The translations under genes were made by a program, and so were the position numbers. A DNA stretch of 64,000 nt from Neorhizobium sp. JUb45 (GTDB taxonomy: Bacteria; Pseudomonadota; Alphaproteobacteria; Rhizobiales; Rhizobiaceae). Below the pieces are notes generated by a model that saw only the letters and a program-made list of their open reading frames with translations, was not told the origin of the DNA and searched no databases. Positions 45,565-54,454 of this stretch are shown here, piece after piece; the first letter of the stretch is position 1, and each line of letters begins with the position of its first letter. The stretch is taken from the NCBI RefSeq assembly GCF_004343585.1, contig NZ_SLYW01000004.1, forward strand, positions 1 through 64,000, in the 5' to 3' direction.

Positions 45565-46325
45565 GCGAAGCGCTTTCCGCCCTCCTGCCGCTCGACGGTT
45601 TTCAGGCGGCAAGCGCCGGCCCGCTTTATCTGAAACTGCGCCAGACGCTGGAGGATGCGATTCGTTCCGGCAGGCTGGCTCATGGTGCTGCGCTTCCGGC
45701 CGAACGCGACCTTGCCGATTACGCCAGTGTCAGCCGTGTCACCGTGCGCAAGGCGGTGGATGATCTGGTGAAAGACGGGTTGCTGATGCGCCGCCACGGC
45801 TCCGGCACTTTTGTCGTCAAACCGGTTTCGCGTGTCGAGCAGCCGCTTTCGCACCTCACCTCCTTCACCGAAGACATGGCGCGACGCGGTCTCGTCACCC
45901 GCTCGGAATGGCTGGAGCGCGGTCTTTATCATCCCTCGCCGGAAGAAAGCGTCATGCTCGGCTTAGCGCCCGGTACACTGGTTGCCCGTATAGGCCGCCT
46001 GCGCATTACCAACGACATGCCGCTTGCTATCGAGCGCGCCAGCCTGTCGGCCGAATTTTTGCCGGATCCCGCACGCGTCTCCACATCGCTGTATGGCGAA
46101 CTGGAAAAGACCGGCGCCCGGCCGGTGCGCGCCATCCAGCGCATCTCCGCATGCAACGTCAAGAACCCGGATGCCGGGTTGTTGCAGGTGTCGGTCGGCT
46201 CTGCCGGCCTGTCGATCGAACGTATTTCGTATCTCGGTTCCGGCCGGGTGGTGGAGTTCACGCGCTCTCTCTACCGGGGCGATGCCTATGATTTCGTCGC
46301 CGAGCTGACGCTTGGCGGCCGTTGA
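45561..46325 (+). CDS. GntR family regulator, HutC/NagR subfamily
   Basis: 254 aa. N-terminal winged helix (about 20-85: PLYLKLRQTLEDAIRSGRL, PAERDLADYASVSRVTVRKA, RRHGSGTFV) and a C-terminal UTRA effector domain. NagR-type proteins are released from DNA by GlcNAc-6-P or GlcN-6-P. Placed inside the catabolic operon, overlapping the kinase gene by 4 nt; probably the local repressor, acting at the paired 19-nt motif. Confidence 0.9.
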   Translation: MSEALSALLPLDGFQAASAGPLYLKLRQTLEDAIRSGRLAHGAALPAERDLADYASVSRVTVRKAVDDLVKDGLLMRRHGSGTFVVKPVSRVEQPLSHLTSFTEDMARRGLVTRSEWLERGLYHPSPEESVMLGLAPGTLVARIGRLRITNDMPLAIERASLSAEFLPDPARVSTSLYGELEKTGARPVRAIQRISACNVKNPDAGLLQVSVGSAGLSIERISYLGSGRVVEFTRSLYRGDAYDFVAELTLGGR

Positions 46326-46340
46326 ATGCCGGAGGATTCC

Positions 46341-47369
46341 ATGACCACGCAAACCCATATGCGCCGCGAGATCGACGAGATCCCGCACGCTGTCGCCCGC
46401 CTGCTGGACCGCTCTGCCGCCGATCTGAAATCGGCAGGTCTCGCGTTGCGGGAAAAGGACCCGGCCTTTCTGGTCACCATTGCGCGCGGTTCGTCCGATC
46501 ATGCCGCCACCTTTATCAAATATGCGGTGGAACTCACCGCCGGCCGGCCGGTTGCCTCGCTCGGTCCGTCGCTTGCCTCCATCTACGGCGCAAAACTGAA
46601 GCTTTCGGGCGGCGCGGCGATCACCATCTCGCAATCCGGCAAAAGCCCCGATATCGTCGCGATGGCGCAATCGGCCACCGATGCCGGTGCCGTCACGGTG
46701 GCGCTGACAAACACGCTGCCGTCACCGCTTGCCTCCGCCTGTACCCACGCGCTGGATATTCAGGCCGGCCCGGAACTGGCCGTCGCCGCCACAAAATCCT
46801 TCGTCAATTCCATCGTCGCGGGTCTGGCGCTTCTGGCCGAGTGGACCAACGACGCGGATTTGCGCAATGCCCTGCAAAACCTCCCGGAAGTGTTTGCAAA
46901 GGCCGTCACCCTGCAATGGGGCGATTTTGCCGCGGAACTCGGCGATGCCGAATCGCTTTACATGCTCGGTCGCGGCCCGGCTTTGGCGATTGCCAGCGAA
47001 GCGGCGCTGAAGTTCAAGGAAACCTCCAACATGCATGCCGAAGCCTATTCGGCTGCCGAAGTGCTGCATGGGCCGGTGGCGCTGGTGGAAGACAAATTTC
47101 CGCTGCTCGCCTTTGCCGCAAGGGATGCTGCGGAAAACTCGGTTGTCGAGATCGTCGAAAGCCTTTCCGGCAAGCGCGCGCTTGCATTCGCGACGTCGGA
47201 CAAGGTCAAGTCCGCTCGAAAATTGCCTTTCGTCGCAACCGGCCATCCGCTCACCGATGCGCTGGCTCTGATCCTGCCGTTCTACGGTTTCGTCGAATCC
47301 TGGTCGCGCAGCCGCGGTTTTAATCCGGATGCGCCGGTGGCACTCAAGAAGGTAACGGAAACCCGATGA
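46341..47369 (+). CDS. SIS-domain aminosugar-phosphate deaminase (NagB-II type)
   Basis: 342 aa with two SIS domains but no glutamine amidotransferase domain: TIARGSSDHAATFIKYA near 50, ISQSGKSPD near 98, LGRGPALAIASEAALKFKE near 213. It equals the isomerase half of GlmS; such proteins deaminate GlcN-6-P to fructose-6-P and ammonia in organisms lacking classical NagB. No nagB is present here, so this fills that step. Start at MTTQTHMRR with GGAGG 5 nt upstream. Overlaps nagA by 4 nt. Confidence 0.88.
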   Translation: MTTQTHMRREIDEIPHAVARLLDRSAADLKSAGLALREKDPAFLVTIARGSSDHAATFIKYAVELTAGRPVASLGPSLASIYGAKLKLSGGAAITISQSGKSPDIVAMAQSATDAGAVTVALTNTLPSPLASACTHALDIQAGPELAVAATKSFVNSIVAGLALLAEWTNDADLRNALQNLPEVFAKAVTLQWGDFAAELGDAESLYMLGRGPALAIASEAALKFKETSNMHAEAYSAAEVLHGPVALVEDKFPLLAFAARDAAENSVVEIVESLSGKRALAFATSDKVKSARKLPFVATGHPLTDALALILPFYGFVESWSRSRGFNPDAPVALKKVTETR

Positions 47370-48523
47370 CCGACGCCAAGGCATATTTAGGCGCCCGCAT
47401 TTTTGATGGCGCGGCCTGGCACGATGATTCGGCACTGGTCGTGAGCGGCGGCACGGTGCAGGCAATTGTCTCTGCCTCGGCGCTCGCCGACACTGCGGAA
47501 AAGGTAAGACTCGACGGCGGCATTCTTCTGCCCGGCTTTATCGACCTGCAAGTCAATGGCGGCGGTGGCGTGATGCTCAATGATGAGCCGACCGTTGAAG
47601 GCATTTCACGCATCTGCGCCGCCCATGCCCGTTTCGGCACCACGGCGTTGCTACCGACGCTGATCACCGATACCCCGGAAACTACCCGGGCCACCGTCGA
47701 GGCTGGCAGACAGGCGAGGCGCGAAGGCGTCTCCGGTTTTCTCGGCCTGCATCTTGAAGGCCCGCATCTTTCCGTTGCCCGCAAGGGCGCGCATGATCCG
47801 GCGCTGATCCGCCCGATGGAGGAGGCCGATCTCGACCTGTTCCTGTCCTCGGCAAAGGATCTCGATGTTCTGCTGACCACGATCGCCCCGGAAAACGTCA
47901 GCGAGGCGCAGGTTGGCCAATTGGCGGATGCTGGCATCATCGTCAGTCTCGGCCATACCGAATCAAGCTTCGAGACGGCCGGTCGTTACGAAAAAGCCGG
48001 TGCGCGCATGGTCACACATCTGTTCAATGCCATGAGCCCGCTCGGCCACCGCGAACCCGGTCTTGTCGGCGCCGCACTGCAGAGCGTGACGTTGCATTGC
48101 GGCCTGATCGCCGACGGCATCCACGTCGTTGCGCCATCGATGTCTGTCGCCTTGCGCGCCAAGCAGGGGCAGGGGCGCATTTTTATCGTCACCGACGCCA
48201 TGTCGCCGATCGGCACGGATGTGACCAGCTTTACGCTCAATGGCCGCGAAATCCTGCGCAGAGATGGTCGCCTGACGCTGGCCGATGGTACGCTGGCCGG
48301 TGCCGATATAGACATGCTCTCATCGGTACGATTCGTGCATGAAAAGCTCGGTCTGCCGCTGGAGGAAGCGGTGCGCATGGCAACGGTCTACCCGGCAGAA
48401 GCCATCGGTATTTCGCACAAGGGATCGCTGCGGCAAGGAGCCGATGCGGATTTCGTGCTTCTGAACGACGACCTGTCGATGAATGCCACCTTCATCGGCG
48501 GCACCTGCGTCCATCGCCAATAG
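47366..48523 (+). CDS. nagA: N-acetylglucosamine-6-phosphate deacetylase
   Basis: 385 aa, amidohydrolase fold. Metal and active-site motifs: HLEGPHLSVARKGAH near 128, SLGHTESS near 195, THLFNAMSPLGHREPG near 215 and the catalytic Asp in VTDAMSP near 275. Converts GlcNAc-6-P to GlcN-6-P and acetate. Last gene of the kinase-gntR-nagB-II-nagA unit, joined by a 4-nt overlap. Confidence 0.96.
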   Translation: MTDAKAYLGARIFDGAAWHDDSALVVSGGTVQAIVSASALADTAEKVRLDGGILLPGFIDLQVNGGGGVMLNDEPTVEGISRICAAHARFGTTALLPTLITDTPETTRATVEAGRQARREGVSGFLGLHLEGPHLSVARKGAHDPALIRPMEEADLDLFLSSAKDLDVLLTTIAPENVSEAQVGQLADAGIIVSLGHTESSFETAGRYEKAGARMVTHLFNAMSPLGHREPGLVGAALQSVTLHCGLIADGIHVVAPSMSVALRAKQGQGRIFIVTDAMSPIGTDVTSFTLNGREILRRDGRLTLADGTLAGADIDMLSSVRFVHEKLGLPLEEAVRMATVYPAEAIGISHKGSLRQGADADFVLLNDDLSMNATFIGGTCVHRQ

Positions 48524-48562
48524 CGCTTCTGTCCAGGCGGTCCCGGTGGTATTGGCTGGCGG

Positions 48563-48970
48563 ATGTCCGCCACCACCACAACCATAGTCGAGAACAGAAC
48601 CTGCGGCACCTGCACGCTGTGCTGTCGGCTGCCGGATATCGATCATTTCGACAAGCCGGCAAATGCGTGGTGCAGCCACTGCGTCGAAGGTCGGGGCTGC
48701 TCGATCTATGACGACCGGCCATCGCTCTGTCGTGATTTCCTCTGTCTCTGGCGCACCGATGATTCGCTGCCGCCCGAATGGGACCCAGCAATCTCGAAAA
48801 TGATGATTTACGAACAGGGACCGCAGATCACCGTTCTGGCGGATCCCGATCACCCCGATCTATGGCGGAGCGAACCCTATCGCAGCCAGCTCGAATCATG
48901 GGCGGCAAAGGCCGAATCGTCCGGCGGTTACGTGATCGTGTTCTGCGGGGAAGAGGTGTTCAAGATCTGA
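48563..48970 (+). CDS. Cysteine-rich YkgJ-like protein
   Basis: 135 aa with a cysteine cluster in the first half: CGTCTLCC near 14-21, CSHCVEGRGC near 37-46 and CRDFLCLW near 56-61. This CxxCxxCC pattern is that of the putative zinc- or iron-cluster YkgJ/UPF0153 group. Function unknown. It starts 40 nt after nagA, so it may be read on the same transcript, but nothing links it to amino sugars. Confidence 0.7.
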   Translation: MSATTTTIVENRTCGTCTLCCRLPDIDHFDKPANAWCSHCVEGRGCSIYDDRPSLCRDFLCLWRTDDSLPPEWDPAISKMMIYEQGPQITVLADPDHPDLWRSEPYRSQLESWAAKAESSGGYVIVFCGEEVFKI

Positions 48971-49021
48971 CACACAAGAGTGCTAGATTTTTTGAACCGA
49001 TAGAGTGTCTCTGGGAAGATT

Positions 49022-49097
<76 letters not shown>

Positions 49098-49196
49098 ATC
49101 AGGGTGGTCCGGAATTTCCGGTCCTGGGAACTCCGTGCCGCTTTCGCTTCGGGAGTGGCGGCTAAGTACTTCCTGTTTTCGGGAAGTGCAAGCCGA

Positions 49197-49238
49197 AAAA
49201 TGCGGCCCGGTGAAAAAATCTTTTCCGGGCCGCATTTT
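49197..49238. terminator. Terminator of the TIGR02300 gene
   Basis: A perfect 14-bp stem (49197-49210 with 49225-49238) with A-rich and T-rich ends that work in both directions. It stands 8 nt beyond the stop of the minus-strand TIGR02300 gene and isolates tRNA-Ala. Confidence 0.9.
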
Positions 49239-49246
49239 AGAGAAGA

Positions 49247-49633
49247 TCAGCCTTCTTCGTCGTCGCCGCCGACGCCGATGATATCGGACATATCGTCGTC
49301 ATCGTCTTCTTCGGTTTCGAGGAAGGTGTCGTCGTCATCGCCGTCGAGTTCGACATCGTCGTCGCCGAGATCATCGGGGATATCGTCGCCGGTGTTGCCG
49401 TCGTCGTTGTCGTCACTCGAAACGAGTTCGACTTCGTTGTTCTCGGTATCGACTTCCTGGACGTCCTCTTCCTCGGCCTGTTCCATGATGGCGGCAGCCG
49501 AGTTCTCTTCGAAGAACGACAGCGGCCAGGACTTGCCGCTATACGGCGAGACGACCGGGTCGCGATTGAGGTCGTAGAATTTCTTGCCCGTATCCGGGTC
49601 TACACGTTTGGTACCAAGTTCCGCTTTTGCCAC
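49247..49633 (-). CDS. TIGR02300 (FYDLN acid) family protein
   Basis: 128 aa. The conserved N-terminal third holds GTKRVDPDTGKKFYDLNRDP and SPYSGKSWP; the last 75 residues are extremely acidic, with runs of Asp and Glu. The family occurs in alphaproteobacteria and has no known function. The acidic tail suggests binding of a basic partner such as a ribosomal protein. Transcribed away from cmk-rpsA. Confidence 0.92.
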   Translation of the reverse strand: MAKAELGTKRVDPDTGKKFYDLNRDPVVSPYSGKSWPLSFFEENSAAAIMEQAEEEDVQEVDTENNEVELVSSDDNDDGNTGDDIPDDLGDDDVELDGDDDDTFLETEEDDDDDMSDIIGVGGDDEEG

Positions 49634-49887
49634 TGTCGAAAGCCTCGTGAGAATGGGCCGAATGGTATCGGCAATGCCGCATGGTTGCGGTCGTCATATT
49701 TCAGCTGAAAATGCTAGCCGGTCCCCTTAGTCGTTGTCCTCTGGCATGTCAAAGGCAAACTTGACCCAGCAAAATCACGCCATTCTGCACCATTGCACAG
49801 ATGACCGCCATCACGCTGCGTGATAAGTCGGCAGAAAATGTGGCATTGCCCGGTTTCGGCTGCCCGGTTTTCGCAGGAGGCAGTCTC

Positions 49888-50526
49888 TTGAAACACATCA
49901 CGATCGCCATCGATGGGCCGGCGGCTGCCGGCAAGGGCACGCTGTCGCGGCGTCTTGCCGAGACTTATGGCTTTCATCATCTCGATACGGGGCTTACCTA
50001 TCGCGCCACCGCCAAGGCGCTGATCGATGCCGGCCTGCCCTTCGACAGCGAGGCAATTGCCGAGAAGATGGCGCTCGAGGTGAATCTGGCCGGTCTCGAC
50101 CGTTCCGTCCTGGCAAGACACGAAATCGGTGAAGCCGCCTCGAAGATCGCTGTCATGCCCGCCGTGCGCCGTGCGCTGGTGGAAGCGCAGCGCGCCTTTT
50201 CCAGGAAAGCGCCAGGTACGGTGCTCGATGGCCGCGATATCGGCACCGTGGTCTGCCCGGATGCTATCGTGAAACTTTACGTCACCGCCTCGCCGGAAGT
50301 ACGGGCGCGGCGTCGTTATGACGAGATCATCGCCTCCGGCAAAGCGGCCGATTTCGACGCCATCGTCGACGACGTGAAGACGCGCGACGACCGCGACATG
50401 AACCGCGCCGACAGCCCGTTGAAGCCGGCCGAGGATGCGCACTTGCTAGATACGTCGGAAATGAGTATAGAGGCCGCGTTTCTGGCTGCAAAACGCATTG
50501 TCGATGCTGCCCTGAACAAGAATTGA
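49888..50526 (+). CDS. cmk: Cytidylate kinase
   Basis: 212 aa. P-loop [17 protein letters not shown] near residue 8, [10 protein letters not shown] near 34, the [12 protein letters not shown] segment near 112 and [13 protein letters not shown] near 170. Phosphorylates CMP and dCMP. A TTG start: GCAGGAGG lies 7 nt before it and the protein then begins [10 protein letters not shown] like the family; the ATG 87 nt upstream would add a tail with no homology. Followed by rpsA. aroA, often its upstream neighbour, is missing. Confidence 0.93.
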   Translation: MKHITIAIDGPAAAGKGTLSRRLAETYGFHHLDTGLTYRATAKALIDAGLPFDSEAIAEKMALEVNLAGLDRSVLARHEIGEAASKIAVMPAVRRALVEAQRAFSRKAPGTVLDGRDIGTVVCPDAIVKLYVTASPEVRARRRYDEIIASGKAADFDAIVDDVKTRDDRDMNRADSPLKPAEDAHLLDTSEMSIEAAFLAAKRIVDAALNKN

Positions 50527-50587
50527 TGGCCAGCCGGTTCGCCCGGCAGCCTGCATGCCCCGAAAGTTCCAGTCCCCGCGCCGGATT

Positions 50588-50605
50588 GCTTCCCTTTGAG
50601 GAAGC
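50588..50605 (+). other. Hairpin in the rpsA leader
   Basis: GCTTCC-CTTTGA-GGAAGC in the 152-nt gap between cmk and rpsA, 74 nt before the rpsA start. May take part in S1 autocontrol of translation; no U tract follows directly. Confidence 0.35.
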
Positions 50606-50678
50606 GGACTTGAATTTCGGGTATTTTTAACTCGAACCCCCGGCGCTGGTGTCCACACGGACACTCCCAGGAGATTTC

Positions 50679-52382
50679 ATGTCAGTATCTACCCCGTCGC
50701 GCGAAGATTTCGCAGCCCTGCTGGAAGAATCCTTTGCCAAGACCGATCTCGCCGAAGGCTATGTTGCCAAGGGTATCGTCACGGCGATTGAAAAAGACGT
50801 TGCCGTCATCGACGTCGGCCTCAAGGTCGAAGGCCGCATCGCGCTGAAGGAATTCGGTGCAAAGGGCAAGGACGGCTCGCTGAAGGTCGGCGACGAAGTT
50901 GAAGTTTACGTTGAGCGCATCGAAAACGCTCTCGGCGAAGCTGTTCTGTCGCGCGAAAAGGCTCGCCGCGAAGAAAGCTGGGTCAAGCTCGAAGTCAAGT
51001 TCGAAGCTGGCGAGCGCGTCGAAGGCGTTATCTTCAACCAGGTCAAGGGTGGTTTCACCGTCGATCTCGACGGCGCCGTTGCCTTCCTGCCGCGTTCGCA
51101 GGTCGACATCCGTCCGATCCGCGACGTCACCCCGCTCATGCACAACCCGCAGCCCTTCGAAATCCTCAAGATGGACAAGCGTCGCGGCAACATCGTTGTT
51201 TCGCGTCGTACCGTTCTCGAAGAGAGCCGCGCCGAGCAGCGTTCTGAAATCGTTCAGAACCTCGAAGAAGGCCAGGTTGTTGACGGCGTCGTCAAGAACA
51301 TCACCGATTACGGTGCGTTCGTTGACCTCGGCGGCATCGACGGCCTGCTGCACGTCACCGACATGGCATGGCGCCGTGTGAACCATCCGTCGGAAATCCT
51401 GTCCATTGGCCAGCAGGTCAAGGTTCAGATCATCCGCATCAACCAGGAAACCCACCGCATCTCGCTCGGCATGAAGCAGCTCGAGTCGGATCCGTGGGAT
51501 GGCATCTCGGCCAAGTACCCGGTCGGCAAGAAGATTTCCGGTACCGTCACGAACATCACCGATTACGGTGCATTCGTCGAACTGGAGCCGGGCATCGAAG
51601 GCCTGATCCACATTTCCGAAATGTCCTGGACGAAGAAGAACGTTCATCCCGGCAAGATCCTTTCGACCACGCAGGACGTCGACGTCGTCGTTCTCGAAGT
51701 CGATCCGTCCAAGCGCCGTATCTCGCTCGGTCTCAAGCAGACCCTCGAGAACCCGTGGCAGGCATTTGCCTTCAGCCATCCGGCCGGCACTGAAGTCGAA
51801 GGCGAAGTCAAGAACAAGACCGAATTCGGCCTGTTCATCGGCCTCGAAGGCGACGTTGACGGCATGGTTCACCTGTCGGATCTCGACTGGAACCGTCCGG
51901 GCGAGCAGGTCATCGAAGAGTTCAACAAGGGCGACATCGTCAAGGCTGTTGTTCTGGATGTTGACGTCGAGAAGGAACGCATCTCGCTCGGCATCAAGCA
52001 GCTCGGCAAGGACTCGGTCGGCGACGCTGCCGCTTCCGGCGAACTGCGCAAGAACGCTGTCGTTTCGTGCGAAATCATCGCCGTTAACGACGGCGGCATC
52101 GAAGTGAAGCTCGTTGAACACGAAGACATCACCTCGTTCATCCGCCGCGCTGACCTCGCTCGCGATCGCGACGACCAGCGTCCGGAGCGCTTCTCGGTTG
52201 GCCAGGTTCTTGACGCTCGCGTCACCAACTTCTCCAAGAAGGACCGCAAGGTCATGCTGTCGATCAAGGCTCTCGAGATCGCAGAAGAGAAGGAAGCCGT
52301 TGCTCAGTTCGGTTCGTCGGACTCGGGCGCTTCGCTCGGCGACATCCTGGGCGCAGCCCTGAAGAACCGCGGCAGCGAGTAA
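50679..52382 (+). CDS. rpsA: 30S ribosomal protein S1
   Basis: 567 aa with six S1 RNA-binding repeats; clear copies include GVVKNITDYGAFVDLGGIDG and GTVTNITDYGAFVELEPGIE. Binds mRNA leaders and brings them to the 30S subunit. Start at MSVSTPSRED with AGGAGA before it. Strong bias to highly expressed codons. Ends before an excellent terminator. Confidence 0.97.
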   Translation: MSVSTPSREDFAALLEESFAKTDLAEGYVAKGIVTAIEKDVAVIDVGLKVEGRIALKEFGAKGKDGSLKVGDEVEVYVERIENALGEAVLSREKARREESWVKLEVKFEAGERVEGVIFNQVKGGFTVDLDGAVAFLPRSQVDIRPIRDVTPLMHNPQPFEILKMDKRRGNIVVSRRTVLEESRAEQRSEIVQNLEEGQVVDGVVKNITDYGAFVDLGGIDGLLHVTDMAWRRVNHPSEILSIGQQVKVQIIRINQETHRISLGMKQLESDPWDGISAKYPVGKKISGTVTNITDYGAFVELEPGIEGLIHISEMSWTKKNVHPGKILSTTQDVDVVVLEVDPSKRRISLGLKQTLENPWQAFAFSHPAGTEVEGEVKNKTEFGLFIGLEGDVDGMVHLSDLDWNRPGEQVIEEFNKGDIVKAVVLDVDVEKERISLGIKQLGKDSVGDAAASGELRKNAVVSCEIIAVNDGGIEVKLVEHEDITSFIRRADLARDRDDQRPERFSVGQVLDARVTNFSKKDRKVMLSIKALEIAEEKEAVAQFGSSDSGASLGDILGAALKNRGSE

Positions 52383-52410
52383 TCGTCAGCTTCGATCTTT
52401 TGAAATGAAG

Positions 52411-52441
52411 AGGCCGCCGGAGATGATCCGGCGGCCTTTTT
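52411..52441 (+). terminator. rpsA terminator
   Basis: Perfect 11-bp stem AGGCCGCCGGA / TCCGGCGGCCT around GATGA, followed by TTTTT. It stands between convergent genes. Confidence 0.95.
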
Positions 52442-52463
52442 CGTGTGCGTATCTGATTGAGAT

Positions 52464-54224
52464 TTATTCCAGAGCCGCCATCCGGCGATAGAAGTCTTCG
52501 GCACCCGTACCCGGATGATCTGTCAGATGCTGACGCGGCGCCTGCCGGGTTCCGGCCGTGGTCGCTGCAGTCTCTGTTGCGGCTGCATGCAAAGGCTCGT
52601 CTTCCGGCGTCATTGGCTCCGGTTGCGGCTCTCCGCCACCCTGCCGTTCTTCGCCGCCAGATGGTTGCTGTTGGCCCTGATGGTCGCGCCGCGGCGGCTG
52701 GTCATCATCGCCGACCGGCGGCTTGCGCCTGATCTCGTGGTTTTCACTCTCTTCGAATTCCTGTGCACCGGCATGCGGCACAAGCGGATGCGCCGGCACG
52801 TCGCGCGGCAGGAGCGACATGCCGAGCAGCGCCTTTTCGAAAGCGGTATCGGGTTGTGCCGAAAGACTGGCCGATGTCGATGCCGTATTGGTCGCCGGCG
52901 GAAGCGCATTGACGAGAGGTGCGGGCACATCGTCATCTTGTGTTTGATCGGAAATGGCCGCCGTCTTCAGGACCTCTGCGTCTGCGGCGGTCGTCCTCGG
53001 GTCTGTTTCCGCATCAGGCCGCACAGCCAGGATATTGGCCTGCGCCTGCGCAATCTGCCTCGCGCCCTTTGCGTCCGGCTCTCCTGAGGCAAGGCCGGCA
53101 ACCCATTCGGTCTGGAAACGATCGATAATGGCTTTGGCGGTTTTGGGAATTGTCAGATCGGCTTCGTCATGCGCCTGACGGGCAAGGGCGGCGGCATCGT
53201 AAATCGCTGCCGGTTTTACCGGCGTTGCACTTCTGTCCGGCAAGTGGCCTGTCTTGGAAGCCTCGTCCGAAGGCGCGTCGGGTGTTTGTGGATGGGACCC
53301 ATGTGTTTCGAGCCCGGTAGTCTGCTCTTTGCGCACGTCCGTTGTGCGCTGGGATGCAGGAGAGCCATCGACATGTGCGGCTTTGATGTCGTTCGCGGCC
53401 GTCTGGCCGTCAGCCATATCGCTGTCGCTGATGTTTGTCGCTGGATGTGCAGGCTCGGCGGCTTCGGATGCTGACGTTTCCCCGGGATGCCGCAGTCCCT
53501 GACGGCTGCCGTCCTCGTCTATGGCATTGGCCGTTGTCGCATCGCTCTTCGGTGCTAGGCCCTGTGTCTCGATATCGGAGGCGTTTTCTGTCGTTGCGAT
53601 TGGGTTGATGCCTTCGCCGTCAACACTGTCCGCAGGGAAGGAAGCCTGTCCCTCGGTCGCATTTCCATTGGCTGGCCCATCGTCCATCCGATTGGCGGGC
53701 AGGAGAGGCAGATCGCTGCCATTGTTCTGCCGATAGGAGCTCACCACATGGCGCGCCGCCAGATCGCGTTCCTGATATTGTGAGATTTCGATTTGCACTG
53801 CCAGCCGTGCTGCAGCGGGCCCGGACGGGTCTTTCAGCAGCTCTGCAAGCAGACGCAGTGTCGCCCCCTGCATGATCGTATTCAACTGTGCCTGCAGGCG
53901 TGCGCGCTCTTGCGCCCCGAGAGCGGTGATGGCGGCAGCCAGCCTTTTGCTGTAGTCGGCAAGCGCCTCGCCCTCGCGACGCGGCAGTTTCAGAAGGCTG
54001 CCAAGCGTTTCGGCAAAAACGGAAAGGCTCTGCGCCAGCCGCATCTGGCCGGAAAGGCCAAGCAGTTCCATGCTGGATGTATTGCCGGCAACGATCGGTC
54101 GCACAGTCCCCGCTACGGCGTTGTCCTGCACGGGGACGTCCGGCGCAATCTGTTGGGTCGAAGCCTGTCGCTGGTTCGCCTGCATGGCGTGGGCGACGGA
54201 TGTGGCGGGAACAGGTGGCAGCAT
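52464..54224 (-). CDS. Large disordered hypothetical protein
   Basis: 586 aa, no recognised family. About residues 40-170 look ordered and helical (LLGLSGQMRLAQSLSVFAET, LADYSKRLAAAITALGAQER); the middle is a long Ala/Thr/Asp/Ser-rich segment of low complexity; the last 100 residues are Gln/Pro/Arg/Glu-rich. No signal peptide or membrane helix. The layout recalls flagellar hook-length (FliK-like) or other ruler/scaffold proteins, but no flagellar genes are near. Start chosen at MLPPVPATSV (GGAG 7 nt upstream) because a 22-nt palindrome overlaps the more upstream ATG at 54305. Confidence 0.65.
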   Translation of the reverse strand: MLPPVPATSVAHAMQANQRQASTQQIAPDVPVQDNAVAGTVRPIVAGNTSSMELLGLSGQMRLAQSLSVFAETLGSLLKLPRREGEALADYSKRLAAAITALGAQERARLQAQLNTIMQGATLRLLAELLKDPSGPAAARLAVQIEISQYQERDLAARHVVSSYRQNNGSDLPLLPANRMDDGPANGNATEGQASFPADSVDGEGINPIATTENASDIETQGLAPKSDATTANAIDEDGSRQGLRHPGETSASEAAEPAHPATNISDSDMADGQTAANDIKAAHVDGSPASQRTTDVRKEQTTGLETHGSHPQTPDAPSDEASKTGHLPDRSATPVKPAAIYDAAALARQAHDEADLTIPKTAKAIIDRFQTEWVAGLASGEPDAKGARQIAQAQANILAVRPDAETDPRTTAADAEVLKTAAISDQTQDDDVPAPLVNALPPATNTASTSASLSAQPDTAFEKALLGMSLLPRDVPAHPLVPHAGAQEFEESENHEIRRKPPVGDDDQPPRRDHQGQQQPSGGEERQGGGEPQPEPMTPEDEPLHAAATETAATTAGTRQAPRQHLTDHPGTGAEDFYRRMAALE

Positions 54225-54294
54225 GGCCGGCTCCACGTCAGGGAGGCAGATCCTCGAGTTGAAGGGACAGGCCGGCTGGACGGTCAAAATATCT

Positions 54295-54316
54295 TTGCAA
54301 CCCATTTGGGTTGCAA
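54295..54316. repeat. 22-nt palindrome upstream of the disordered-protein gene
   Basis: TTGCAACCCA-TT-TGGGTTGCAA: perfect 10-nt arms. Lies between rnd and the hypothetical gene, both on minus. It may be an operator for the hypothetical gene or an RNA hairpin ending rnd; the following bases (AGATATTTT on minus) are a poor U tract. Confidence 0.5.
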
Positions 54317-54454
54317 CCGTCGCGCCTCATGGCGACTTTCATGCCGGATGGTTAGGCTAAATATGCCGCAAACATCCCTAATGATTCCCTAACGGCAACG
54401 CTGTTTTCATTCAGTGGTTGCAATTTGCTCGTCGATTTGGCCGCATGCCTGCCA

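Noticed and set aside
50682..52121. 479-codon frame antisense to rpsA
   Set aside because: Mirror of repeated S1 domains; coding bias belongs to the plus strand.
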